Source of the DNA: RPQJ01 sp963732375
GTDB lineage: Bacteria > Pseudomonadota > Gammaproteobacteria > Steroidobacterales > Steroidobacteraceae
Assembly (NCBI GenBank): GCA_963732375.1
Contig: CAVSZE010000012.1
Span: 62,001-126,000 of the forward strand
Direction of reading: 5' to 3'
DNA: 64,000 nt
The notes below the pieces were generated by a model that worked only from the letters and a program-made list of their open reading frames with translations, had not been told where the DNA came from and did not search any database. Position numbers and translations under genes: made by a program. How positions within the stretch are numbered: position 1 is the stretch's first letter; each line of letters starts with the position of its first letter. Below are positions 28,945-36,767 of this stretch, piece after piece.

Positions 28945-30719
28945 ATGGCTGCGTTCCTGGTCATTTCTGGTCCCGATGGTGCGAAGCGCGTGCTGGACGA
29001 CGCACGCCGCGACGCGGTGATTCGCGCGATGCACGAGCGCAGCGGCGGCGCGGTCACGGAACTCGCAGTGTCCGGGGCGACCGGCTGGCACTGTGGCCGC
29101 GATGGAATGCTGGCCGTGCACGACGGTGTACTGCTGGCCGTGGACGGCGTTCCCAGCATCATCACCTCGAGGTCCGCGAACGGCATCCCGCCACGGCTCA
29201 CGCCCGCGGACTGGTGCAGGCCAGGCAAGGACCTGTTGCCCTCGCTGGACGGTGGGTTCGCACTGGCCGCGTACGACCCGGCGAGCAGGGAGCTGGTGCT
29301 GGCACGCGACCGCTTCGGCGTGCGGCCACTGTTCTGGGCGCGCAAGGGCGGGCTGATCTACGCGGCCTCGGAGGTCAAGATCCTTGCGGCCGCAGGGATC
29401 GACCTGCGGGTGTCCGCAGAGGCGCTGCAGGAGGTGCTCGCCTGCCGCTGGCTGGTCCGGGACCGGTCGCTGTTCGATGCGGTGCGCCAGGTGCCGCCGG
29501 CGTCATGCCTGGTGTCCGGGCCTGGCCTCGAGCCCTCGGTGCGTCGCTACTGGCAGCTGCAGTTCTCGCCGGAGCCTGCGGGACCGGATGCGTTGCCGCA
29601 CTACCGGGACCAGGCCAGGGATGCAATGCGGTCGGCGATCCTGGAGATCGCGGGCGAACGACAGGTTATCGGCGTGCTGTTGAGCGGAGGAGTCGACTCA
29701 TCCGTCATCGCGGGCGCGGCGCGCGAGGTCGTGGGCAAGGTGGTGGGCTTCGCCGGTCGGCTGCCCGGTGACTCGAACCAGGAGCTGGACCGGGCGTCGA
29801 TCGTCGCGCGCCACCTCGGCATCGAGTGTCGAGTAGTGGATATCCAGTTGCCGGATTTCGACGGCGACCTGCGGACGCTGGCCGACGCATGGAAGAGCCA
29901 CCACGGCATCCGAACAACTTCCTGCTGCAGCAGTTGTTCCGGCGCGCGTCGGCAGAGGTCGACCTGGTGCTGGAAGGCGACGGGGCGGAGATGCTGTTCG
30001 GGCTTGCGGACGTGGGTCGAGTGGACAGGTTCCGAAGCAAGCACGAAATTGTCCGGCACCTGCCATGGGCTTGGCGCGCGGCGGGGGCAAGGGCCTTGCG
30101 CAGGTTCGACGGCGGCTGGGCGACACGCCTGTCGAAGGTGCTGACCTGGGACCCGGTCGAATATGCGGCAATGCTCGATGCGGTGGGCTATTCACGAGCA
30201 GTCCGGCGCACGCTCGAGGCATCGGAGACCGGCAGCTCGCCCGGGTTCCTGCCTCTCGAATATTTCTCGCGTTCGGAGGATTTCTCGGACGCGCTGCAGG
30301 CCTACCAGCTCTACACGTTTGCCGCGGTGTCGCTGGTGCGCCACGACCGGCTGGCGCAGCCATTCGGGCTGAGTTCGGAATCGCCATTCCTTCGTGCGCC
30401 GATCATCGACCTGGCATGCCGGCTGCCGCGTGAGCTGCGTTACCTCGACGGCTCCAAGCCGGTGTTGAAGGCGCTGTGTGACCTGTACCTGCCGCCCGAG
30501 GTGTCGCGCTGGCCAAAACTCGGGTTTCCGGTGCCCTGGCAGGCATGGATGCGTGATGCTCTGCCGGAAGGCGTGGCTGCCACCGGGGTCTTGAACGAGG
30601 TGCTGCCGCCGGGTTGGCTCGAGGCGGCGAATGCGTCGTATGACGCCGAGGCGCTGTGGACGGCACTTACGCTGCAGGCCGCCATTGTCGAAATGGGCGC
30701 CGTTGCGCCATTGACCTAG
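28945..30719 (+). CDS. Asparagine-synthetase-like protein lacking the glutaminase Cys (second copy, split by one indel)
   Basis: About 591 residues. It has an N-terminal amidotransferase-like domain ('GGFALAAYDPASRELVLARD', 'RFGVRPLFWARKGGLIYAAS') and a synthetase domain with the PP-loop SGGVDSS near residue 248, 'VLEGDGAEMLFGL', 'VRHDRLAQPFGLSSESPFLR' and 'KLGFPVPWQAWM'. The N-terminus is MAAFLV, so the catalytic Cys2 of glutamine-dependent enzymes is absent, as in the protein at 5126. The XrtA amidotransferase of TIGR03108 type begins with Met-Cys, so this is a different family. The frame jumps at 29891-29892, where a G seems lost; adding it restores 'DAWEEPPRHPNNF'. It may form an amide on the EPS. 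Confidence 0.75.
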
Positions 30720-30745
30720 CCGACGAAACCATCGACCTGACCAAC

Positions 30746-30781
30746 AAAAAAAGACGCCCGCAGCTTTCGCTACGGGCGTCT
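30746..30781 (-). terminator. Rho-independent terminator of the PEP-CTERM gene
   Basis: Read on the minus strand, AGACGCCCGTAGC, a GAAA loop and GCTGCGGGCGTCT form a 13-bp stem with one mismatch, followed directly by seven U. It lies 33 bases after the stop of the gene at 30814. On the plus strand there is no T-run after the stem, so it should stop transcription mainly from the right. Confidence 0.9.
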
Positions 30782-30813
30782 GATGGATTGCCTGACTAAG
30801 GGTAGCTAACCGA

Positions 30814-31500
30814 TCAGTTCGCGCGACGGCGCTTCGACAGGCCGAGGCCAAGCAGGCCGAGGCCGAGCAGCGCCAGCGATGCCGGCTCCGGGACCTCGGT
30901 GAGCAGGTCCTGCTTGTCGTCGGGCGTGCCATTGCTCGTGAGCACACGCAGCGTCGCCATCGGGCCCTGGCCATCGAGCATGGCAAGCCACTCGGCGGCA
31001 AGCGCCACGGCGTCATACGTGGGCTTCGTGCCCGGGGCCTGGAAGTTACCGGCCGACAGGTCGATCACGTCGTCTCGCCCGAGTTCCCAGATGGCGAGTT
31101 GGAACGCAGCGGCTTCGAGCGGCGTGTCGACGGTCGAGTAGAAACGACCCCACAGCTCACTGATCTGCGCGTCATCGAACTTGGCTACGGTGTAGCCGGC
31201 GGTGTCAAACGGCAGCAGCGGCAGCTGCGGCTCGAGGCAGAACGCGAGGAATCGGGTCCAGCTGCCGGTCGTGCCCATATCCCGGTATTGAATGTCGAAC
31301 ACGCCTGCATTGTGGCTGGCCTGCACGCCGTATACGTTCACGGCAACGGGCTGGTAAAGGTTGGTCGGTCCGAAGACACCACCCGCACCCTGGCTGACGT
31401 TCACAACGTCGCCGATATTGAGCGAAGTGGCCGACACCGTTGTAGCGGCGAGAAGACCGCAGACCGCGGCAGCGCTGGCAATCCATTTTGTCTTGATCAT
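30814..31500 (-). CDS. PEP-CTERM protein with Cys...Gln thioester-like motif
   Basis: 228 residues. A signal peptide ('ASAAAVCGLLAATTVSA', cleavage near VSA-TS) is followed by a beta-rich domain and the C-terminal sorting signal VPEPASLALLGLGLLGLGLSKRRR: PEP motif, membrane helix, basic tail. Exosortase A should cut at the PEP motif and release or attach the protein at the EPS matrix. 'FLAFCLEPQLP' (Cys88) and 'AAAFQLAIWEL' (Gln134) resemble the Cys and Gln of thioester adhesin domains. A sigma-54-type promoter lies 68-84 bases upstream and a strong terminator follows. No binding target can be named. Confidence 0.9.
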   Translation of the reverse strand: MIKTKWIASAAAVCGLLAATTVSATSLNIGDVVNVSQGAGGVFGPTNLYQPVAVNVYGVQASHNAGVFDIQYRDMGTTGSWTRFLAFCLEPQLPLLPFDTAGYTVAKFDDAQISELWGRFYSTVDTPLEAAAFQLAIWELGRDDVIDLSAGNFQAPGTKPTYDAVALAAEWLAMLDGQGPMATLRVLTSNGTPDDKQDLLTEVPEPASLALLGLGLLGLGLSKRRRAN

Positions 31501-31567
31501 TTCTGTGGTCCTGAGTTGCTAAGGCGTTTCTAGTGCAAGGCCAAATGGCCTGTGACGGGTGAAGATA

Positions 31568-31584
31568 TGCAGGACCCATGCCAA
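31568..31584 (-). promoter_or_regulatory. Sigma-54-type -24/-12 promoter element
   Basis: The minus strand reads TTGGCATGGGTCCTGCA, with GG and GC exactly ten bases apart. It differs from the TGGCACGNNNNTTGCW consensus at two positions. It is 68-84 bases before the start of the PEP-CTERM gene at 31500, leaving a leader of roughly 55 bases. The same TGGCATG-N4-CTGCA form is seen before the PEP-CTERM gene at 37942. Confidence 0.65.
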
Positions 31585-31727
31585 GTCTTGGCTGGTATCA
31601 ATATATCAATTTAAAACAATGGCTTACGGAAATTACTTCCGGGTCGTCCGTGAGCCGATTTCCCCAACTGTAAGAAATTTCGACAGTCCTGGCGGTTGGT
31701 TTGTGCGTGAGGCAGTCCCGGCAGCCT

Positions 31728-32780
31728 TCAGGGCCGCACCGTCGGGTAACGATACCAGGCCTCCAGGCCCCGCTGGACGCGATCGGACACCCGTACCTGG
31801 TCGGGTCCCCGGGCACTGTACACGACGAACCGGTCCTCCGAGTCCAGCGCGATGATGGACCAGCGCTCGAGCAGGGACCGTACCGCCGGGTGGTCCGGAT
31901 CCAGGACCAGGTGACGCATTCCGTAGCGTGTGTCCTCCCGGTCGAGTTCAGCGTTCCACTTCATCTTGTACTGGAAGACGCCATCCTCGAGGTAGGGCGG
32001 CGTGCCGGCCATTCGTACGCGCCGAAGGCCGAGCTCGCGGGCACGCTGGATTGAAAACCAGTAGAGCGCCGACAGGACCCCTTGCTTCACGAGAGCCGGA
32101 TCGCCGTGCAGCCAGCCGAGTCGTCCCATCTGGTACCCAGCGGGATGCGGTTCGCCGATCATCGCCGCCAGGCAGCGCTCGCCTTGTTTCACCAGCAGGA
32201 ATTCCCAACCGTCGTCCTTGACCGCCCTGGCGATGTCCCTGGCCGTTGCGACAAAGCCCTCGCTACCATGCCGACCAGTGATGCTGACCATGTGGTAGTT
32301 GTCGACGAATTCATTTGCCCAGGAAGCATCGCGGTGGTGTTCGCAGTACAGCCCGCTCCTGCGGATCCGGCGCAGGTCCGAAGGTACCGAATCGGTCGAA
32401 AAGGTCTTCAGGAACGCTTCTTCGGTCGCGCCGATATCGACCGTCATTGCCACGAATCGAGGCACGCGCAGCGCGATCGATTTCAGTCGGTGGGGCAGTG
32501 GGACGCCTGAGATCACGACCAGCCCGTGGCTTTGCGCCATGCGGATTGCGAGCGCAGAGAAGTCGGCACGATTGATTCCGCTGCTGATGCGCGCGTCCGC
32601 AGGCCCACCGAGATAGATGCGCGTGAAATGCTCGATCGACTCGGGATTGCCGATCGAGCAGAAGGCGCCGCCGCCATTGCCGCTCACGACCGCATGCGAA
32701 TGAGCTTTCCACCAGCTCTTGAGCCACCGTCGGCCACTGGTCGGCAGCAGGCGCTTGACGGACGAGCGCAGGCGGCTCAC
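31728..32780 (-). CDS. GNAT/FemAB-like acyltransferase
   Basis: 350 residues from the GTG at 32780. The frame is open to 32999, but the first 73 residues are low-complexity and unlike the family. 'DARISSGINRADFSALAIRM', 'VPRFVAMTVDIGATEEAFLK', 'DLRRIRRSGLYCEHHRD', 'EFLLVKQGERCLAAMIG' and 'IQRARELGLRRVRMAGTPPY' outline a double GNAT fold like that of FemAB proteins. It sits between a PEP-CTERM gene and an FN3 lipoprotein gene, at the edge of the EPS cluster. It may acylate or aminoacylate a matrix component; the donor is unknown. No indel was noticed. Confidence 0.6.
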   Translation of the reverse strand: MSRLRSSVKRLLPTSGRRWLKSWWKAHSHAVVSGNGGGAFCSIGNPESIEHFTRIYLGGPADARISSGINRADFSALAIRMAQSHGLVVISGVPLPHRLKSIALRVPRFVAMTVDIGATEEAFLKTFSTDSVPSDLRRIRRSGLYCEHHRDASWANEFVDNYHMVSITGRHGSEGFVATARDIARAVKDDGWEFLLVKQGERCLAAMIGEPHPAGYQMGRLGWLHGDPALVKQGVLSALYWFSIQRARELGLRRVRMAGTPPYLEDGVFQYKMKWNAELDREDTRYGMRHLVLDPDHPAVRSLLERWSIIALDSEDRFVVYSARGPDQVRVSDRVQRGLEAWYRYPTVRP

Positions 32781-33026
32781 TTGCTGCCGTCCGCTGACGT
32801 GAGGCTGTGACGAAGGTATCTCGGCATTGCTCGTGGAAGGACGATGCGTTGAACGGTTGTCGCTTGCTGAAGGGTAATCGATTCCAGCGGCACATCGATC
32901 CAACTTGTGTGACTGGACCCCGATCCTGGCGCTTTCGTGCAAGGTCCGCGTGGACGTATGTCGCGTGGTGTATGAAGATGCCCGGGGCGCGGTCGCCACG
33001 TCAGCGTGCTACGAGGCTGGTGAAAC

Positions 33027-33818
33027 TTGTATTCATTCATGCTGCCAGCAATGAGAATTCCCGGTCGAGCCGGGTTGCTGCTGGCGCTTGCTGCGCTCGG
33101 CGCGGTTGGTTGCGGGCACGCTGGAGCTGATTCGGGATCGTCCGGCAGCGCGGGCAGCCAGGACAGCACGAGTAGCGTGGCGGTTGCAGGCCAGGGGCCC
33201 GAGTCAGTCACGGGCGCTGTCACGGCCACGGGCGCCGCGCCGGTAACGAGCACCTCGACTGGCAAGTCCCGACGGCGCAGTGCCCCCGGGCCAGGTTCAA
33301 TTCTCCGCAGGTGGGACACCGACACGGACGGCAAGATCAGTGCGACCGAGGCTGCGGCGATGAACGAGGCTTTGGCTGCCAAGCCGGATCGTCCGTTGGC
33401 GGCGCTGGACACTGATGGCGATGGCAAGCTGGGCGAGCAGGAGATTGCCGCACTCAACGCGAGCCTTGCCGACTATTCGGCGAAGAAAGCCGCTGCACCG
33501 AAGAAGACTGGCAAGCGCGCCCCAAAGGCCCCGACCGTTGATTGCACGGCGGGCACCGGCACCGCAACGGTCACCTGGCAGCGGCCGTCCGAGAATGTTG
33601 ACGACACGCCGCTCAAGAACCTGGCGGGCTATGTCATCCGTTACGGACCGAGTCGGGACTCACAGCCGTGCCGCGCTGCCGTCAAGGATGCTGCTGCGAC
33701 AAAGCATGTCGTCGAGCGCCTCGGCGTCGGCACCTGGTACTTCACGGTCGTCGCCGTCAATCGCGAGGGTGTCGAGAGTCCGGCCAGCGACGTGGTTTCG
33801 AAGACCATCGAAAAATAA
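33027..33818 (+). CDS. Lipoprotein with paired EF-hand-like loops and an FN3 domain
   Basis: 263 residues at most. 'LLLALAALGAVGCGHAGADS' is a lipoprotein signal with Cys in a lipobox-like VGC. A Ser/Gly/Thr-rich linker follows (about residues 30-80). Two calcium-binding loops come next: 'DTDTDGKISATE' and 'DTDGDGKLGEQE', both with Asp at positions 1, 3 and 5 and Glu at 12, as in dockerin or EF-hand repeats. After a Lys/Pro/Ala linker, 'VDCTAGTGTATVTWQRP' to 'GTWYFTVVAVNREGVES' is an FN3 domain close to those at 33897 and 36111. It probably binds calcium at the cell surface. The start may be the Met at 33051. Confidence 0.75.
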   Translation: MYSFMLPAMRIPGRAGLLLALAALGAVGCGHAGADSGSSGSAGSQDSTSSVAVAGQGPESVTGAVTATGAAPVTSTSTGKSRRRSAPGPGSILRRWDTDTDGKISATEAAAMNEALAAKPDRPLAALDTDGDGKLGEQEIAALNASLADYSAKKAAAPKKTGKRAPKAPTVDCTAGTGTATVTWQRPSENVDDTPLKNLAGYVIRYGPSRDSQPCRAAVKDAAATKHVVERLGVGTWYFTVVAVNREGVESPASDVVSKTIEK

Positions 33819-33842
33819 CGGAATAAGGGACATTCTGAATAG

Positions 33843-33888
33843 GGGGACATTCTCCTTTTTCCGCTCCGTGGAAAAGGAGAATGTCCCC
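33843..33888. repeat. Palindromic repeat, paired arms
   Basis: A forward arm GGGGACATTCTCCTTTTT and a reverse arm AAAAGGAGAATGTCCCC form a 17-bp hairpin with a short loop. It lies between two convergent genes, 24 bases after one stop and 8 bases from the other. A damaged forward copy (GGGACATTCTGAAT) precedes it at 33828. Confidence 0.95.
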
Positions 33889-33896
33889 TTCCAGTT

Positions 33897-34316
33897 CTAG
33901 CGGATCGTTTTCGACACCGCCGCTGACTGGGCACCCTCCACCCCGACATTCGTGTATGCGGCGACCGTGAAATACCAGGTCCCGGCAGTGAGGCCCTCGA
34001 TGCGAATGCTGGTGGTTCCCGCGTTCGGCACGCCCGCAGTCTTGGCCAGTCGGCCGACAGACAGTCCGTACCGAACCCTGTAGCCCGCCAGGTTAGTCAG
34101 GGCCGACCCGTCGACGTTTTGCGTGGGTGCCACCCAGCTTACGGTCGCAAATCCTGTCGCCGACACGGCGCTCGGTGTCCTCGCCGGTGGCTTTGCGGTC
34201 GGGGCGGTTCCGATGACTGATAAGACGGAGTCCTGGTTGCATCCGGCCAGTACCGTTGCCACGGCCATTGCGATTGCGAGAAACCTAACCTGTTGCCTGA
34301 CATGATTTGCCGCCAA
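33897..34316 (-). CDS. Small FN3-domain lipoprotein behind a c-di-GMP riboswitch
   Basis: 139 residues. The TTG at 34316 is favoured as start because GGGGGAG lies six bases before it and the N-terminus then has a normal basic and hydrophobic signal ('RFLAIAMAVATVLAGC', lipobox LAGC). The next in-frame ATG is 34268. After a Pro/Ser linker, 'FATVSWVAPTQNVDGSALTN', 'LAGYRVRYG' and 'GTWYFTVAAYTNVGVEG' form one FN3 domain that ends the protein. It is a near paralogue of the C-terminal domain at 36111. A GEMM-I-like leader at 34436-34523 should couple expression to cyclic di-GMP. Role is probably in the surface matrix. Confidence 0.75.
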   Translation of the reverse strand: MAANHVRQQVRFLAIAMAVATVLAGCNQDSVLSVIGTAPTAKPPARTPSAVSATGFATVSWVAPTQNVDGSALTNLAGYRVRYGLSVGRLAKTAGVPNAGTTSIRIEGLTAGTWYFTVAAYTNVGVEGAQSAAVSKTIR

Positions 34317-34435
34317 TACGTCTCCCCCGATGCCTGTGAGCTACCCCGAACAAACTCCAGGCTTGGGGATCTCGCGCGACGGTAGGGGATGCTGCTGACG
34401 CGGGGAGGCTCGTGTGTGAGGCCCTGGCGTCGATC

Positions 34436-34523
34436 CAGCAACCCCGCTATCCGTGGCTGCAGATCGCCAGGACCGGAGGCTTTGCGTCCCCGCCTTGCGA
34501 CGGGTATGCCCTTCATGGACGGC
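34436..34523 (-). promoter_or_regulatory. GEMM-I (cyclic di-GMP-I) riboswitch
   Basis: The minus strand reads AGGGCATACCCG, a GCAA tetraloop within CGTC-GCAA-GGCG, then GGGGACGCAAAGCCTCCGG, and later CGGATAGCGGGGT. These match, in order, the conserved parts of the Vibrio Vc2 GEMM-I aptamer: AGGGCAAACC, GNRA loop, GGGACGCAAAGCCTCCGG and GGTAGCGGGGTTACC. It lies about 120 bases upstream of the TTG start of the FN3 lipoprotein. Confidence 0.8.
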
Positions 34524-34753
34524 CGGGCGTATTTGACATATCCCGGCTAACGGCTGTGAGACCGCAGCCGTGGGGATTAGTTCGGCAGGGCCTCGGATGG
34601 CCCAAGAGCGGCCCCTGGCCGGCCACGAGCCAGTGACCGAAAAATACCCGCCACTCGACCCGACGGTCGCCACCGCGGCGGCACTCGCCCGTCGCGCGCG
34701 GCTGCCGTTGCTCGTTACGGGCAGCAGGTTAGATCGGCAAACTTTTCAGAAAA

Positions 34754-34770
34754 TCGGTGCTTGGCACCGA
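34754..34770. repeat. Short palindrome of a second repeat family (GGCACCGAATTA)
   Basis: TCGGTGC-TTG-GCACCGA is a perfect inverted repeat followed by ATTAAA, just upstream of a GGGGACATTCTCC element. The half GGCACCGAATTA recurs twice in tandem at 36087-36110. Confidence 0.7.
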
Positions 34771-34782
34771 ATTAAACCAGGA

Positions 34783-34828
34783 GGGGACATTCTCCTTTTG
34801 CGGCGGACAGAAAAAGGAGAATGTCCCC
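34783..34828. repeat. Palindromic repeat, paired arms
   Basis: Forward GGGGACATTCTCCTTTT and reverse AAAAAGGAGAATGTCCCC enclose a short loop. This is the only copy of the main family well inside an intergenic region rather than next to a stop codon. Confidence 0.95.
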
Positions 34829-34928
34829 TCAGAGTTTCGATCGCGAAAGCGTCGGAGTTCTTTACTCAGACTTACGACTTAATGTAGGTAAGCGCTGTAA
34901 GTCTTTGAACTAAAGAGACGAAAATACC

Positions 34929-34944
34929 TGGCACGCGACTTGCT
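34929..34944 (+). promoter_or_regulatory. Sigma-54 promoter of the PEP-CTERM gene
   Basis: TGGCACGCGACTTGCT fits the RpoN consensus TGGCACGNNNNTTGCW exactly, with GG at 34930-34931 and GC at 34942-34943. The transcription start would be near 34955, about 70 bases before the ATG at 35026. An enhancer-binding protein is required; none with intact sigma-54 contact residues is seen in the window. Confidence 0.85.
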
Positions 34945-35025
34945 TTATCCAGCGCATAGGGGCGGTAACCGCTGCCGATGATGTTGCGACAAACGTGGCC
35001 CCGGACGAATCAAGGAGCGAGATCG

Positions 35026-35682
35026 ATGAAAAAGATTCTGTTAGCCGGCGTGGTCGTCGCAGGTGCTTTCCTGACAGCGACTCAGGCGCAGGCGGTTTCG
35101 TTGAACTGGACGCCGAGCAGCACCGGGTACGTCAACCAGGTCTTCGATCCGAGTCCGTCGGTCGGGTTGGTCGGCCCAGCACAGTTCAGCAATATCGGCC
35201 TGGGCGGGCTGTTCATCACGACGGGCACATCTACGGGCGCGGTGGTGACCTTGACCTACCTGGGGCAGGAGTCCGGCTACCTGGACGCCACCGGGCGCGC
35301 AAGTTTCGCCAGCACCATCCTGACGGAAGCAAATTCGGTTGGGACCGCGGCGTCGTTCAACGTCGCGGCCGGACTGACCAACGAGGCAATTGACTTCAAG
35401 TTCGTCGACTCAGTTGGCGGGTACGCGGTCAATGGCGGTTCGTGGTCGTCGGGCAATTCCATTGGACTCATCGGCACCAACGTGAGCTTGGGTGCCTACG
35501 GCACGTTTGCCTACGTGCTTGGCTACAACGACAGCGGTACAGGCCACGACGACTGGGACGACTTCGTCATCGGCGTCAATGTTCGTGACCTCGTGCGCCA
35601 CGAACAAGTCCCCGAGCCGGCGACGCTGAGCCTGCTCGGTCTCGGTCTGCTCGGCGCGGGCTTCGGGCGTCGCCGGAAATAG
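35026..35682 (+). CDS. PEP-CTERM sorting domain protein
   Basis: 218 residues. The ATG at 35026 is preceded by AAGGAG and gives a proper signal peptide ('KKILLAGVVVAGAFLTATQAQA'); the open frame from 34978 includes untranslated leader. The middle is beta-rich, with 'TLTYLGQESGYLDATGRASF' and 'AYVLGYNDSGTGHDDWDDFV', an acidic, possibly calcium-binding stretch seen in several PEP-CTERM families. The end VPEPATLSLLGLGLLGAGFGRRRK is the PEP-CTERM signal for exosortase A. A consensus sigma-54 promoter and a strong terminator frame the gene as a single transcription unit. Confidence 0.9.
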   Translation: MKKILLAGVVVAGAFLTATQAQAVSLNWTPSSTGYVNQVFDPSPSVGLVGPAQFSNIGLGGLFITTGTSTGAVVTLTYLGQESGYLDATGRASFASTILTEANSVGTAASFNVAAGLTNEAIDFKFVDSVGGYAVNGGSWSSGNSIGLIGTNVSLGAYGTFAYVLGYNDSGTGHDDWDDFVIGVNVRDLVRHEQVPEPATLSLLGLGLLGAGFGRRRK

Positions 35683-35780
35683 GGAACGCCCGCAGTTCTT
35701 CAAACAAGAAGCCGGTGAATAGCGCCGGCATGGAGCTCGGTCAATAGCACCGGACTCTGCACTGGTCACTGACTCGACCA

Positions 35781-35807
35781 AACCCCGCTTCGGCGGGGTT
35801 TTTATTT
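35781..35807 (+). terminator. Rho-independent terminator
   Basis: AACCCCGC, a TTCG loop and GCGGGGTT form an eight-bp stem followed by TTTATTT. It is about 100 bases after the stop of the PEP-CTERM gene at 35026-35682, and ends four bases before the transposase remnant. Confidence 0.9.
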
Positions 35808-35810
35808 GGT

Positions 35811-36065
35811 TCATCTCCCAACTCCCGGGAAGGCGGCCCGGATGTTGAGGAAGAACCAGGCGTCGTCGCGGAAGCCATAGGCCATGCGCTTGATGACCTT
35901 GATCTTGTTATTGATGGCCTCGACGAGATTGGTGCCGAGTGGCCAGCGGCAGTGGGTCAGGATGCCGGGCAGACAGGAACGCAGCCGCTGGGCGAAGCAC
36001 ACCAGTCGCGGGATGCCAATGCGGGTGGCCTTTCCACCTCGATTTACCCCGGAGATCGGAGACAA
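35811..36065 (-). pseudogene. Remnant of an ISL3-type transposase (C-terminus)
   Basis: 84 codons remain. 'GTNLVEAINNKIKVIKRMAY' and 'GFRDDAWFFLNIRAAFPG' match the C-terminal catalytic end of ISL3-family DDE transposases, where the last acidic residue lies in 'VEAINNKIK'. The rest of the transposase and both terminal repeats are missing, so it cannot move. It is wedged between a terminator and the GGCACCGAATTA repeats, and indicates past insertion activity in this intergenic region. The first 28 codons before 'LRSCLPGILTH' show no similarity I recognise. Confidence 0.75.
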
Positions 36066-36086
36066 ACCAATTTTAAATAGGCGCCA

Positions 36087-36110
36087 GGCACCGAATTAGG
36101 CACCGAATTA
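36087..36110. repeat. Two tandem copies of GGCACCGAATTA
   Basis: The 12-base unit occurs twice without spacing and touches the stop codon of the gene at 36111. It shares its sequence with the palindrome at 34754 but not with the main repeat family. Confidence 0.8.
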
Positions 36111-36749
36111 TCATGGGATCGCTTTCGAGGCCATGGCGGACGGCTCGCTCTCGACGCCGGTGTTGGTGTAGGCCGTCACGGCGAAGTACCACGTGCCCTG
36201 CGCCAGTCCGCTGATCTTCGCCTCCGTGGTTTGCGGGAGATTCACCTGCACGAGTTTCGCCAGCGCGCTCTTGTTGGTCCCGTAGCGGACGTTGTAGCCG
36301 GCAAGATTGGTGAGTGCGCTGCCGTCGGCGTTACGCGTCGGCGCGACCCAGCGCAGTGTTACCGAACCGGTGCTGGGTGCGGCAGCACCCTGGACCTCGA
36401 TCCGGAAGGGGCGGAGATAGGTCGAGGCCTTGCCGTCGGAGACTGCGATCGTGATGTTCTTGTAGATGCCGATGTTCGCGGCGGTCGGCTTGCCATACAG
36501 GCGACCGGTCCTTTTGTCGAATTTTGCCCACGACGGCATTCTCGCGATGGCGAACGCCAGTTTCTGACCGTCCGGGTCAGAGGCGGTTGGTCGGAAGGAA
36601 TACAGTTTTCCGACGACGGCAACCGGCGGAGGCGTGCCGATTATCGACGGCCTGTGGTTTACGGCGGCAGTCGCGCTTCCGGTGAAAGCGAACAACAAGG
36701 TCGCCACCACGGCGAGTGGTTGGATCCTTGGGAGCAGGGGTTTGTGCAT
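36111..36749 (-). CDS. Secreted Ig-like (He_PIG) plus FN3 domain protein behind a c-di-GMP riboswitch
   Basis: 212 residues. A Sec signal ('LAVVATLLFAFTGSATA') is followed by a putative-Ig (He_PIG) domain, 'RPSIIGTPPPVAVVGKLYSF', 'RPTASDPDGQKLAFAIARMP' and 'WAKFDKRTGRLYGKP', and then by an FN3 domain, 'SVTLRWVAPTRNADGSALTN' to 'GTWYFAVTAYTNTGVESEPS'. The FN3 part is clearly paralogous to the lipoprotein at 33897, and both have a GEMM-I-like leader, so gene and riboswitch were probably duplicated together. Secretion to the matrix and a structural or adhesive role are inferred. There is no PEP-CTERM signal. Confidence 0.8.
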   Translation of the reverse strand: MHKPLLPRIQPLAVVATLLFAFTGSATAAVNHRPSIIGTPPPVAVVGKLYSFRPTASDPDGQKLAFAIARMPSWAKFDKRTGRLYGKPTAANIGIYKNITIAVSDGKASTYLRPFRIEVQGAAAPSTGSVTLRWVAPTRNADGSALTNLAGYNVRYGTNKSALAKLVQVNLPQTTEAKISGLAQGTWYFAVTAYTNTGVESEPSAMASKAIP

Positions 36750-36767
36750 GATTACAGTCCTGTAGAA

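Noticed and set aside
28945..30719. Assignment as the XrtA amidotransferase of TIGR03108 type
   Set aside because: That family begins with Met-Cys-Gly-Ile and uses the Cys; here the N-terminus is MAAFLV, so it is called only asparagine-synthetase-like.
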